From: Pimelobacter simplex
Lineage (GTDB): Bacteria > Actinomycetota > Actinomycetes > Propionibacteriales > Nocardioidaceae
DNA length: 64,000 nt
Assembly (NCBI RefSeq): GCF_900114845.1
Contig: NZ_FOUK01000007.1
Coordinates: 186,001-250,000, forward strand
Direction of reading: 5' to 3'
Made by a program: the position numbers and the translations under genes. Below the pieces are notes generated by a model. That model made no database searches. It was given only the letters and a program-made list of their open reading frames with translations, and was not told the origin of the DNA. Within the stretch, counting starts at the first letter, position 1, and each line of letters starts with the position of its first letter. Below are positions 47,751-56,375 of the stretch, one piece after another.

Positions 47751-48607
47751 AGCTTCGCGCTCCTCGGGTCCCAGCGCTTCTGCGCCTTCTCCCCCAGCAG
47801 GTTGAAGGAGAACACGGTCAGGAACAAGCAGATCCCCGGCACCACCACGATGTACGGGTGCTCCTGCATGACGCCGCCCTGCCCCTCGGCGATCATGTTC
47901 CCCCAGGTGGGCTGGGGCTGCTCGATGCCGATGCCGAGGAACGACAGCGACGCCTCCGCCACGACGAGCACCGAGATCATCACCACCGACAGCGACAGCA
48001 CCGGCAGGACGACATTCGGCAGCACCTCGCGCAGCATCAGCCGCACCCGCCCGGCGCCGAGCGCCCGCGCGGCGAGCACGTACTCGCGCTGCGCGACGGT
48101 GATGGTGTTCGCCCGCGCGAGCCGCACCATGCTCGGGATCGTCAGCAGGGACAGGGCGAACGCGATGCTGCGCACGCTCGGGTCGAGCACCGTGCCGAGC
48201 GCGATGAGCAGGATGAGCGGGGGTACGGCGAGCAGCGCGTTCGCGAGGATGCCGACGACGCGGTCGGTGGTGCCGCGCACGAAGCCCGACACCAGCCCCA
48301 CCAGGCCGCCCACCGCGGTGCCGATCAGCACGGCCAGGAGCGCGATGACGACCGACGTGCGGGCGCCGTACACGGCGCGGGCGAGGACGTCGAGGCCGTA
48401 GTTGTTGGTGCCGAGCGGGTGCGCGGCGCCCAGCCCGCCGGGGGCGGCGAAGACCGGCTGGGTGAGGCCGGCGACGGAGTCGTCGTGGTTGCCCAGCGGG
48501 AGCAGCGGCGCGAGCAGCGCCGCGCCGAGGATCAGCGTCAGCCAGGTCATGCCCAGCCAGAAGACGACATCGGGCCGGCGGCGACGGGTCCGGCTAGGCG
48601 TGCGCAC
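47747..48607 (-). CDS. ABC transporter permease (OppC/DppC-like)
   Basis: A 286-residue membrane protein with six hydrophobic segments, the N-terminal TM-G-N domain type (HPLGTNNYGLDVLARAVYGAR) and an EAA loop VLAARALGAGRVRLMLREVLP. GTG start, overlapping the preceding permease gene by 14 bp. Confidence 0.94.
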   Translation of the reverse strand: MRTPSRTRRRRPDVVFWLGMTWLTLILGAALLAPLLPLGNHDDSVAGLTQPVFAAPGGLGAAHPLGTNNYGLDVLARAVYGARTSVVIALLAVLIGTAVGGLVGLVSGFVRGTTDRVVGILANALLAVPPLILLIALGTVLDPSVRSIAFALSLLTIPSMVRLARANTITVAQREYVLAARALGAGRVRLMLREVLPNVVLPVLSLSVVMISVLVVAEASLSFLGIGIEQPQPTWGNMIAEGQGGVMQEHPYIVVVPGICLFLTVFSFNLLGEKAQKRWDPRSAKL

Positions 48608-49547
48608 GGCGGGTCCTCGGGTCGAGCAGCCCGTAGCTGCGGTCGATCAGGGCATTGCTCGCGACGTACACGAGCGCGATGACGAGCACGGCGCCCTGCA
48701 CGACCGGGTAGTTGCCCTGGTTGGCGGCGTCGATGACGAGCTTGCCCATGCCGGGCAGCGCGAAGAGGTACTCCACGATCACCGTGCTCCCCACCAGCCG
48801 GCCGATGCTGAGGCCGAGCACGGTGACGAGCGAGAACGACGAAGGACGGAGCGCGTCGCTGAGCATGATGCGCAGCGGCGACATCCCCCGCGCCCGCGCG
48901 GCGAGGATGAAGTCCTCGTGCAGCGTCGTGACGAGGTCTCCGCGCAGGATGCGGGTGAACATCGCCGCCTCCATCAGCGCGATCGTGAGTGCGGGCAGGA
49001 AGGCGTGGTGCAGGTTGCCACCGATGCTGTCGCCGATCCGGACCCACTCGTTGCGGGCGAAGAGGCCGAGCCCGTCGACGAGCAGCGCGATGAGCACGAT
49101 GCCGATCAGGAACGACGGCATCGACAGCAGCCCGAAGGTCGCCGCGCTGATCGCGCGGTCCGCGCGCCCACCCTGGTGGTACGCCGACCACATCGCCAGC
49201 GGCAGCGCGATGAGGAGCGCCAGCACCAGGCCGAGCACGGCGAGCTCGAGGCTCACCGGCAGCGCGGAGCCGATCCGCTCCAGGACGCCGGTCTGCGGCG
49301 GCACCAGCGACGTGCCGAGGTCACCGTGCAGGACGCCGCCGAGCCAGTCGCCGTACCGGGCGAGGAGGGGCTGGTCGAGCCCGAGCTCGTGGCGCATCGC
49401 GGCGTACTCCTGGGGCGTGCGGCCCTCGCCGAGCACGGCCACGGCCGGGTCGCCGGGGACCAGCGACAGGAGCAGGAAGACACCGATGCTGACCAGGAAC
49501 AGGACCGCGGCCAGCTCCAGCACGGAGAGGAGAAGTCGTCGAGCCAC
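48594..49547 (-). CDS. ABC transporter permease (OppB/DppB-like)
   Basis: A 317-residue membrane protein starting with the family pattern LLLSVLELAAVLFLVSIGVF and VPGDPAVAVLG, with YGDWLGGVLHGDLGTSL and an EAA loop (ILAARARGMSPLRIMLSDAL). It starts 21 bp after the flavin-oxidoreductase stop and continues the same operon. Confidence 0.94.
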   Translation of the reverse strand: MARRLLLSVLELAAVLFLVSIGVFLLLSLVPGDPAVAVLGEGRTPQEYAAMRHELGLDQPLLARYGDWLGGVLHGDLGTSLVPPQTGVLERIGSALPVSLELAVLGLVLALLIALPLAMWSAYHQGGRADRAISAATFGLLSMPSFLIGIVLIALLVDGLGLFARNEWVRIGDSIGGNLHHAFLPALTIALMEAAMFTRILRGDLVTTLHEDFILAARARGMSPLRIMLSDALRPSSFSLVTVLGLSIGRLVGSTVIVEYLFALPGMGKLVIDAANQGNYPVVQGAVLVIALVYVASNALIDRSYGLLDPRTRRAHA

Positions 49548-49568
49548 AGGAGGAACCTCGCACCCGTC

Positions 49569-50834
49569 TCAGCCGGCGCGGTGTGACGCGTCCCACTCAC
49601 CGGAAGGCTCGGCGGGCGTGCCCGCGTAGCCCTCCGGCTTGCCCCAGCTCGCGCTGCGGGTGGTCCGGCGGTCGACCAGCACGCAGCGGGTCCCGGTGTA
49701 GTTGGTGGGCATGCACTTGTTGCAGTGGATGCACAGCGACGTGCGGTCGGCGTCGGCCTGCATCCGGTGGACGAGGTCGGGCTCGCGCAGCAGCGCGCGG
49801 GCCATCGCGACGAAGCCGAATCCCTCCGCCATGGCGGTGTCCATGACCGCACGGCTGGTGACGCCGCCGAGGAGGATCATCGGCAGGTCGACGGCGGCGC
49901 GGATCTGCTTGGCGTCCTCGAGCAGGAAGCCGTCGGAGTACGGGTAGCTCTTGAGCAGCCGGTGCCCGATCAGCTTGACGCCGGCCTTGACGGGCTGCGG
50001 CATGACGCCGGCGAACTCGTCGAGCGGCACGTCGCCCTTGAAGAGGTACATCGGGTTGAGCAGCGAGCTGCCGGAGGTCATCTCCAGCGCGTCGAGCGTG
50101 CCGTCGGCCTCCAGCCACTGGGCGACGGGGATCGCCTCGTCGAGCCAGAAGCCGCCGGGGGCGCCGTCGTCCATGTTCATCTTGGCGACGATCGCGATCC
50201 GGTCGCCGACGGCGTCGCGGACCGCGCGCATGATCTCCCGCGCGAGCCGGGCCCGGTTGCGCAGGCCGCCGCCGTAGCCGTCCTCGCGGTGGTTGAGCTT
50301 GGGGCTGAGGAACGCGCTGGCGAGGTAGTTGTGGCCGAGGTGGACCTCGACCGCGTCGAACCCGGCCTCGACCGCGCGGGCCGCCGCGCGTCCGTGCGCC
50401 GCGACGATCCGGTCGAGGTCGGCGACGGTCGCCTCCTGCGACCTGTTCATCGCGATGACGTTGTAGCGCGCGGACGGCGCGAGCGCGGGCGCCCGGTTGC
50501 CGCGCGGCTCGGCGACGGGACCGCCGTGGCCGATCTGCGCGCTGACCGCCGCGCCCTCCGCGTGGACGGCGTCGGTGAGCGCGCGCAGGCCGGGCATCGC
50601 CTCGTCCGTCCAGAGGACCTGGTGGCGGTCGGTCCGGCCGTCGCGGTCGACCGCGAGGTAGGCGACCGTCGTCATGCCGACCCCGCCCCTGGCGTAGGCG
50701 ACGTGGAAGTCGATGAGGTCCTGGGTGACCCGGCCGCGGTGGCTCAGCCCCTCGTAGGTCGCCGCCTTGATCGTGCGGTTGCGCAGGGTGACGGGGCCGA
50801 GCCGGCCGGGGCTGAAGACGTCGGGGGCGCTCAC
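49569..50834 (-). CDS. Old Yellow Enzyme-family flavin oxidoreductase with cysteine cluster
   Basis: A 421-residue FMN TIM-barrel enzyme: GPVTLRNRTIKAATYEGLSH at the N-terminus, the substrate-site GHNYLASAFLSPKLNHREDGYGG (read in two parts), and FMN-phosphate region ILLGGVTSR...FVAMARALLREP. A late CIHCNKCMPTNYTGTRC (C-x2-C-x2-C-x9-C) resembles the Fe-S site of 2,4-dienoyl-CoA reductase and BaiCD-type enoate reductases, but the second FAD/NAD domain of those is absent. It probably reduces an activated C=C bond. GTG overlaps the ligase stop (GTGA). Confidence 0.88.
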   Translation of the reverse strand: MSAPDVFSPGRLGPVTLRNRTIKAATYEGLSHRGRVTQDLIDFHVAYARGGVGMTTVAYLAVDRDGRTDRHQVLWTDEAMPGLRALTDAVHAEGAAVSAQIGHGGPVAEPRGNRAPALAPSARYNVIAMNRSQEATVADLDRIVAAHGRAAARAVEAGFDAVEVHLGHNYLASAFLSPKLNHREDGYGGGLRNRARLAREIMRAVRDAVGDRIAIVAKMNMDDGAPGGFWLDEAIPVAQWLEADGTLDALEMTSGSSLLNPMYLFKGDVPLDEFAGVMPQPVKAGVKLIGHRLLKSYPYSDGFLLEDAKQIRAAVDLPMILLGGVTSRAVMDTAMAEGFGFVAMARALLREPDLVHRMQADADRTSLCIHCNKCMPTNYTGTRCVLVDRRTTRSASWGKPEGYAGTPAEPSGEWDASHRAG

Positions 50835-52435
50835 GGCGCGACCGCCGTCCGGATGACCTTGCCGGTGGCGTTGCGGGGCAGCGGCGCGGAGCCGATCCGC
50901 CAGTGCGACGGCACCTTGTAGTGCGCGAGCTCGGTGGCGGCGTGGGCCCGCAGCGTCGCCTCGAGCGCGGCGGCGTCCGCGTCCGGGTCGGCCGGGACGA
51001 CGACCGCGGCGACCTCCTGGCCGAGGTCGTCGTGCGGCACCCCCAGGACCACGCACTCGCGCACGTCCGGATGGTCGGTGAGGACCGCCTCGACCTCCGC
51101 CGGGTAGACGTTCTCGCCGCCCCGGATGATCAGGTCGGTACGCCGCGCGACCAGCCGGATCCGGCCCTTCTCGTCGAAGATGCCGAGGTCGCCGGTGTGC
51201 AGCCAGCGCTCGTCGTCGATCGCCGCGGCGGTGGCCTCGGGGTTCTCCCAGTAGCCGAGCATGTTGTACGCGCTGCGGACGCAGATCTCCCCCTCCTCAC
51301 CGGGTGGGAGGACGTTGCCGAGTGCGTCGCGGACCTCCATCTCGACGCCGACGATCGGCGTCCCGAGGGTGCCCGGCGACTCGGCGAGGTCGAGCGGCGT
51401 GGCGAGCGCGACCGCCGTGCAGGACTCGGTCAGCCCGTAGCTGTCGACCAGCGCGCCCGCGAACGGCAGGTGGGCGCGCAGCCGTTCCTTGAACGCGGTG
51501 CTCGACGGCGCCGAGGCGAGCGAGAAGGCGTAGAGGGACGACGTGTCGTAGTCGCCGACCCGGTCGAACTCCAGCAGCCGGTTGGCCATCGTCGGCACCG
51601 CGCCCCAGTGGGTGACGCGCGCGTCCTGGACGAGCTGCAGCACCCGCGCGGGCTCGAAGGCCCCGACGTGCAGGGCGACCGTGCTGCCGTTGGCGAGGCG
51701 CGGCACCGCGAGGTTGTGCAGGCTGCCGACGTGGAAGAGGGGCATCGCCAGCAGGTAGACCTTGTCCTGCGGCGCGACCGGATCGCCGTACTGGGCGGCC
51801 ATCGCGTCCATGCTGCGGTGGAAGCCGATCACCGAGCAGAGGTTGCGGTGCGTGTGGACTGCGCCCTTGGGGCGGCCCGACGTACCGGACGTGAACAGGA
51901 TGACCGCGGGGTCGTCCTCGGCGACGTCGGCGCTGGGGAGCGCGGCGTCGGGGTACCGGGCGGCGAGGTCGTTGTCGATGTCGATCGTCGGCGCTGCCGC
52001 CACCGTGGGCGTCGCCGGGTCGAGGAGGGCGCGGCGCCGCTCGTCGGCGACCACCAGCACCGGCCGGGTCAGCTCGAGGGCCTGGCGCAGCTCGCGCGCC
52101 GACCACCAGGCGTTGCAGCCGACGGCGATCGCGCCGATCGACACGGTCGCCCAGAACGTCTCGATCCAGGCCTGGGAGTTGGCCGCCGCGATCGCGACGC
52201 GATCGCCCTTCTCCACCCCGTGCTCGGTGCGGAGCGCGTGGGCGATCGACGAGACGCGACGGGCGTGCTCGGCGAACGTGAGCCGCCCGTCGAGCGTCAC
52301 GATGTAGGGCCGGTCGCCGTGCGCCAGGGACGCGGCGAGCACCTCGTGCAGCGCGCGGAATCGGTCCGGGAAGACCTGAACGGGCGCGCCCAGAACGGTC
52401 TCCACCTGCAGCTCGGTCACTGTCGTCGACGTCAT
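50831..52435 (-). CDS. Acyl-CoA synthetase (AMP-forming)
   Basis: A 534-residue ANL-family ligase: P-loop ILFTSGTSGRPKGAVHTH, DSYGLTESC, the A8 hinge region DLIIRGGENVYPAEVEAVL and the C-terminal catalytic lysine in PRNATGKVIRT. It would activate a carboxylic acid with CoA; in this setting a steroid side-chain or bile acid is plausible. First gene of the operon that continues into the flavin enzyme, importer and amidase. ATG 52435 follows an AATACT hexamer at 7 nt. Confidence 0.92.
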   Translation of the reverse strand: MTSTTVTELQVETVLGAPVQVFPDRFRALHEVLAASLAHGDRPYIVTLDGRLTFAEHARRVSSIAHALRTEHGVEKGDRVAIAAANSQAWIETFWATVSIGAIAVGCNAWWSARELRQALELTRPVLVVADERRRALLDPATPTVAAAPTIDIDNDLAARYPDAALPSADVAEDDPAVILFTSGTSGRPKGAVHTHRNLCSVIGFHRSMDAMAAQYGDPVAPQDKVYLLAMPLFHVGSLHNLAVPRLANGSTVALHVGAFEPARVLQLVQDARVTHWGAVPTMANRLLEFDRVGDYDTSSLYAFSLASAPSSTAFKERLRAHLPFAGALVDSYGLTESCTAVALATPLDLAESPGTLGTPIVGVEMEVRDALGNVLPPGEEGEICVRSAYNMLGYWENPEATAAAIDDERWLHTGDLGIFDEKGRIRLVARRTDLIIRGGENVYPAEVEAVLTDHPDVRECVVLGVPHDDLGQEVAAVVVPADPDADAAALEATLRAHAATELAHYKVPSHWRIGSAPLPRNATGKVIRTAVAP

Positions 52436-52479
52436 GGCGGGGAGTATTCGGCGGCGTTCTCGGGACGGGCCGCGGAGGC

Positions 52480-52494
52480 TCCCGGTGACCGGGA
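52480..52494. promoter_or_regulatory. Shared 15-bp palindrome, site B (ligase/SDR divergent region)
   Basis: TCCCGGTGACCGGGA, a perfect inverted repeat except its centre. Minus strand: AATACT (52443-52448) starts 46 nt downstream, ahead of the ligase operon. Plus strand: GAGGGT (52526-52531) starts 46 nt downstream, 7 nt before the SDR start. Confidence 0.75.
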
Positions 52495-52538
52495 TGCGAC
52501 GGCGCCGGGCGGCCGTCGTACCGGTGAGGGTGGCGGCC

Positions 52539-53297
52539 ATGAACGCACTGCAGGGGAAAGTCGCCGTCGTCACCGGAGCCGGCCAGGGGGTGGGCCAGGG
52601 CATCGCGCTCGCCCTGGCGACCGAGGGGGTCTCGGTGGCCGTCGTCGGCCGGACCGTGGCCAAGCTCGACGAGACGTGCGCCCTGCTGCGCGAGCGCGGC
52701 GTCCGGGCGGAGGCCTACGCCCTCGACCTGCTCGACACCGACGCCATCGCGCCGCTCGTCGACCGGATCGCCGGCGACTTCGGGCGTCTCGACGTCCTCG
52801 TCAACAACGCGTACGACGGCGTGATGATGCCCCTGCTCGACATGAGCCAGAAGAACTTCACCAAGGGCTTCGTGACCGGCCCCTTCGCCGCCTTCGCCTT
52901 CATGAAGGCCGCCCACCCGCACCTCGTCGCCGCCGGCGGAGGTTCGATCGTCAACCTCGTCACCTCCGCCATGGTCCGCTGGGACCCCACCAACTACGGC
53001 GCCTACGCCGCCGCCAAGACCGCCCTGCGCTCCCTCACCCGCACCGCCGCGGTCGAGTGGGCGCCCGACGGCATCCGGGTCAACAGCGTCGCGCCCCACG
53101 CCCTCTCCCCCGGCCTGAAGTGGTGGACCGAGACCCACCCCGAGGAGGCCGCCGAGTTCGTCGCCGCCATCCCCATGAAGCGGATCGGCGACCCGGAGGC
53201 GGACATCGGCCGCGCCGTCGTCGCACTCGTCGGGCCGGACCTGGCGTACCTGACCGGGGCGACCGTGCCCCTGGACGGCGGGCAGGCGCACTTCTGA
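52539..53297 (+). CDS. Short-chain dehydrogenase/reductase
   Basis: A 252-residue classical SDR: cofactor loop VVTGAGQGVGQGIALA, NNAYDG (variant of NNAG), Ser and YAAAK catalytic residues (NYGAYAAAKTALRSL), and C-terminal LTGATVPLDGGQ. The ATG at 52539 is chosen since it begins the core fold; the longer frame upstream covers the promoter. Probably acts on a hydroxyl or ketone of the compound degraded by this cluster. Ends 8 bp before a perfect palindrome. Confidence 0.92.
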   Translation: MNALQGKVAVVTGAGQGVGQGIALALATEGVSVAVVGRTVAKLDETCALLRERGVRAEAYALDLLDTDAIAPLVDRIAGDFGRLDVLVNNAYDGVMMPLLDMSQKNFTKGFVTGPFAAFAFMKAAHPHLVAAGGGSIVNLVTSAMVRWDPTNYGAYAAAKTALRSLTRTAAVEWAPDGIRVNSVAPHALSPGLKWWTETHPEEAAEFVAAIPMKRIGDPEADIGRAVVALVGPDLAYLTGATVPLDGGQAHF

Positions 53298-53304
53298 GGC
53301 CGGG

Positions 53305-53338
53305 CGGCAGTTTCACCGCCTAGGCGGTGAAACTGCCG
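53305..53338. repeat. 34-bp perfect palindrome between convergent SDR genes
   Basis: CGGCAGTTTCACCGCC followed by its complement around CCTAGG. Identical to the copy at 59487-59520. It lies exactly between the stops of two convergent genes and can act as a bidirectional terminator hairpin. Confidence 0.9.
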
Positions 53339-54145
53339 TCACCCCGCAGCGGTGAGCGCCGCAGCCCCGCCGTCGACGAACACCACCTGCCCCGCCATGT
53401 GCGAGTTCTCCGCCGCCACGAGCCACAGCAGCGCGTGCGCGATCGCCTCGGGCGGTGCGTAGCCGTTGAGCGGCATCGGGACGGCGGCGTCCATCACCCG
53501 CTTCCAGTCGGGGTTCGCGACGAGCTCGGCCGTCATGGGCGTCAGGACGACGCCGGGCGCGATCGCGTTCACGGCGATCCCCGCACCGGCGAAGTCGGCG
53601 GACACCGCGGCGCCGCGCAGCCACCGGTTGAGCGCGAGCTTCGTCGAGGAGTAGATCTCGTGGGGCCGGCCGGCAGCCACGGCCGCCTCGGCGGCATCGA
53701 GTGCGGCGGACTCGTCACCGGCCAGGCAGGCCGCGACGATCGCGGGGTCGCTGGGCTGGGTCGAGGAGATCGAGCTGACCAGCGCCACCCGTGGGGCCGG
53801 CGCGGCGGCCAGGAGCGGTCGGAGGCCGAGCACGAGGTCGACCGTGCCGAAGTAGTTGACGCTGACCTGGGGAGCACCGGCGCGGCTCAGCCCGGCGCAG
53901 GTGATCAGCCCGTCAAGGGCACCCCCCTCGGGCCCTGCAGGCCCATCGGCCCCATCGGCCCCGGCGAGCGCGGCGATCCCGGCGACGGCCTCGGCGCGTC
54001 CGTCGGCCGTCGAGAGGTCGGCGCACACCTCGGCGTCGCGCAGGTCGACGCCGATCACGCGGTCGCCGCGGGCGCGCAGCATCGCGGCGGTGGTCGCGCC
54101 TATCCCGGACGCCGAGCCGGTGACGGCGAGCAGCCGGCCGGTCAC
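53339..54145 (-). CDS. Short-chain dehydrogenase/reductase (hydroxysteroid dehydrogenase-like)
   Basis: A 268-residue SDR: VTGSASGIGATTAAML, active-site YSSTKLALNRWL, and C-terminal MAGQVVFVDGGAAALT. A long insertion between strand and catalytic Tyr (SSTQPSDPAIVAACLAGDES) recalls the 3alpha-hydroxysteroid dehydrogenase/carbonyl reductase type. Its GTG overlaps the stop of the TetR gene (GTGA), so regulator and enzyme are coexpressed. Confidence 0.9.
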   Translation of the reverse strand: MTGRLLAVTGSASGIGATTAAMLRARGDRVIGVDLRDAEVCADLSTADGRAEAVAGIAALAGADGADGPAGPEGGALDGLITCAGLSRAGAPQVSVNYFGTVDLVLGLRPLLAAAPAPRVALVSSISSTQPSDPAIVAACLAGDESAALDAAEAAVAAGRPHEIYSSTKLALNRWLRGAAVSADFAGAGIAVNAIAPGVVLTPMTAELVANPDWKRVMDAAVPMPLNGYAPPEAIAHALLWLVAAENSHMAGQVVFVDGGAAALTAAG

Positions 54146-54780
54146 GACGCGGCTCCCGTGCCGTCGTAGCGCGGGCCGAGCAGGAGGCGCGTGGCCAGCC
54201 GGATGTCGGCGTCGGCCTGCTCGGCGGTGATGACGCCGTTGAGGACCGACACCAGGACGCCGTACCAGGTCTGCTCGGTGATCCGGACCATCCGGTAGTC
54301 CTCGTCCTCGGGCTCCGGCACGCCGAGCGCGGCGAGCAGCACCCGGTGGAAGGCCGCGTTGGCCTCGGTGTACTCGCGCCCACCCTGCAGCTGGGCGGCG
54401 TTGTTGGCCTGCAGCATCGCGGTGGCGAGCTGGGGGCGCTCGAGCATCCGCTGCCCCGCCCCGATCAGGACGTCGGCGACGGCGTCGGCACGGCGCCCCG
54501 ATCCGACGGGAGCAGCCGAGCCGGCGCCGGCGCCGGCGGCGCTGAGCCGCTGGATCTGGCTGTGCAGGACGCCGACGAAGAGGTCCGTCTTGGACGGGAA
54601 GTACCGGTAGAGCGTGGCGATCGCGACGCCGGCCTCCTTGGCCACGTCGTTCATCTGCATGCGCTCGAGGCCGTGCTCGGCGCCGAGCTTGCTGGCGGCG
54701 CGGAGGATCCGCCGGTAGCGGTCCTTCTGCTCCGCGGAGGTGGGCTCGGCGGGCTGCCGGGCCTCGGCGATTCGCGGCAC
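54142..54780 (-). CDS. TetR family transcriptional regulator (KstR-like)
   Basis: A 212-residue TetR protein with helix-turn-helix DVAKEAGVAIATLYRYFPSK at about residues 42-61, very like that of the cholesterol-catabolism repressor KstR; the ligand domain is not diagnostic. GTG 54780 has AGGAG 6 nt upstream. Divergent from the KshA-type oxygenase operon. It is a candidate regulator of the cluster, although its binding site is not established. Confidence 0.88.
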   Translation of the reverse strand: MPRIAEARQPAEPTSAEQKDRYRRILRAASKLGAEHGLERMQMNDVAKEAGVAIATLYRYFPSKTDLFVGVLHSQIQRLSAAGAGAGSAAPVGSGRRADAVADVLIGAGQRMLERPQLATAMLQANNAAQLQGGREYTEANAAFHRVLLAALGVPEPEDEDYRMVRITEQTWYGVLVSVLNGVITAEQADADIRLATRLLLGPRYDGTGAAS

Positions 54781-54866
54781 GCGTCTCTCCTGATCGTGGG
54801 TCGTGGCGCCCGAGTGGCCGGACGGCTCCATCCTGCGACCGCCGGCACCGCGACGCCCCAGCAGGC

Positions 54867-54881
54867 TACCGCTGAGTGGGA
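54867..54881. promoter_or_regulatory. Shared 15-bp palindrome, site C (TetR/oxygenase divergent region)
   Basis: TACCGCTGAGTGGGA, a weaker copy of the palindrome. Plus strand: CAGACT (54913-54918) starts 46 nt downstream and ends 6 nt before the oxygenase ATG. Minus strand: CAGGAT (54830-54835) starts 46 nt downstream, ahead of the TetR gene. Confidence 0.6.
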
Positions 54882-54924
54882 CGACGGCCCGCGCGCCGCG
54901 CGCCCGGCGGCACAGACTCCGACC

Positions 54925-56058
54925 ATGACGCACAACGACCACGTCCGGCAGATCGAGGTGGACGCGAGCCCGCGCCGGTTCGCCCGCGGATGGCACTGCC
55001 TGGGCCTGGCCCGCGACCTCGTCGACGGGCAGCCGCACCAGGTGACCGCGTTCGGCCAGAAGCTCGTCGTCTTCGCCGGCGAGGACGGCGTCGTCAACGT
55101 CCTCGACGCGTACTGCCGGCACATGGGGGGCGACCTCTCGCAGGGCACGGTCAAGGGCAACGAGATCGCCTGCCCGTTCCACGACTGGCGCTGGGGCGGC
55201 GACGGTCGCTGCAAGCAGATCCCCTATGCGCGGCGCGTCCCCCTCCGTGCCCGGACGGCGTCGTGGCCGACGCTCGTGCAGGACGGCATGGTCTTCGTCT
55301 GGAACGACCCCGAGGGCAACCCGCCGCCCGCCGACGTGACGATCCCGCGGATCCCCCAGGTCGACGACGACAGGTGGACCGACTGGCTCTGGTACGAGAC
55401 GGTGATCGAGGGCGCGAACTGCCGCGAGATCGTCGACAACGTCGTGGACATGGCGCACTTCTTCTACATCCACTACTCGTTCCCGACGTACTTCAAGAAC
55501 GTCTTCGAGGGCACCAGCGCGTACCAGTACATGAACGGCGACGGCCGCGAGGACGTCCGGCCCGCCAAGCCCTCGACGAGCAACCCCGCCGTGCTGGGCA
55601 CGACGAGCGTCGCCGCGTACCACGGGCCGAGCTTCATGATCGACGAGGTGACGTACCACTACGAGGACCTCGACGTGGACACCATCCTGATCAACTGCCA
55701 CTACCCGATCGACGAGAACTCGTTCGTGCTGCAGTACGGGATCATCGTGGAGAAGAAGGACGGCATCTCCGACGAGGACGCCGCCCTGATGGCCGAGAAG
55801 ACCGGCAGGTTCATCAAGTACGGCTTCGAGCAGGACGTCGCGATCTGGAAGAACAAGGCGCGCATCGACAACCCGCTGCTGTGCGAGGAGGACGGTCCGG
55901 TCTACCAGCTGCGCCGGTGGTACCAGCAGTTCTACGTCGACGCCGCCGACGTCACGCCGGAGATGACCGACAGGTTCGAGTTCGAGATCGACACGACGCG
56001 GCCCAACGAGGCGTGGCGTGCCGAGGTCGAGCAGAACCTCGTCGCCCGGCGCTCATGA
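54925..56058 (+). CDS. Rieske non-heme iron oxygenase, KshA-like
   Basis: A 377-residue oxygenase closely patterned on 3-ketosteroid 9alpha-hydroxylase KshA. Rieske [2Fe-2S] ligands C64, H66 and C83, H86 (CRHMGGDLSQ...CPFHDWRWGG); mononuclear iron ligands H178, H183 in DMAHFFYIH and D304 in FEQDVAIW. The blocks RVPLRARTASWPTL and FPTYFKNVFEG also agree with KshA. A reductase (KshB) is not in the window. The ATG overlaps no gene; it is followed by a small cysteine protein with ATGA overlap. Likely hydroxylates a steroid-like ring. Confidence 0.9.
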   Translation: MTHNDHVRQIEVDASPRRFARGWHCLGLARDLVDGQPHQVTAFGQKLVVFAGEDGVVNVLDAYCRHMGGDLSQGTVKGNEIACPFHDWRWGGDGRCKQIPYARRVPLRARTASWPTLVQDGMVFVWNDPEGNPPPADVTIPRIPQVDDDRWTDWLWYETVIEGANCREIVDNVVDMAHFFYIHYSFPTYFKNVFEGTSAYQYMNGDGREDVRPAKPSTSNPAVLGTTSVAAYHGPSFMIDEVTYHYEDLDVDTILINCHYPIDENSFVLQYGIIVEKKDGISDEDAALMAEKTGRFIKYGFEQDVAIWKNKARIDNPLLCEEDGPVYQLRRWYQQFYVDAADVTPEMTDRFEFEIDTTRPNEAWRAEVEQNLVARRS

Positions 56059-56375
56059 TCCGCCCCCGGCCGGACGTCCGGCTCGCGACCGCGCCGATGC
56101 AGCCGGTCTCGTGCGGGACGTGCGGCGCCGAGGTGCTCGCCCGCAAGAGCAGCTGGGACCAGACCACCGTGCAGTGGGACGCCGCCGCGCTCGCCGCGTG
56201 CGCCGAGCGCCGTATGACGGAGGGCGCCGTGGCGCCGTCCGACCGCCCGAACCGCAACGCCTTCCCCGGCTGCGACGCCCTGCGCGCCTCGCTGCGCGCG
56301 GCCGCCGTGGCGGGCACGCTCGACGTGCAGTCCGGTGAGCCGTTGAAGACCAATCACGAGCAGGAGCACCCATGA
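56055..56375 (+). CDS. Small conserved cysteine protein in the oxygenase operon
   Basis: A 106-residue protein with CGTCGAEVLARKSSWDQTTV, VQWDAAALAACAERR and a later FPGCDALRASL. The paired CxxC suggests a metal or Fe-S site; the VQW segment is a pattern I associate with small proteins found beside oxygenases in actinobacteria. It overlaps both neighbours by 4 bp (ATGA), so it is translationally coupled to the KshA-like oxygenase and an SDR. It may serve electron transfer or assembly; no function is established. Confidence 0.7.
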   Translation: MIRPRPDVRLATAPMQPVSCGTCGAEVLARKSSWDQTTVQWDAAALAACAERRMTEGAVAPSDRPNRNAFPGCDALRASLRAAAVAGTLDVQSGEPLKTNHEQEHP

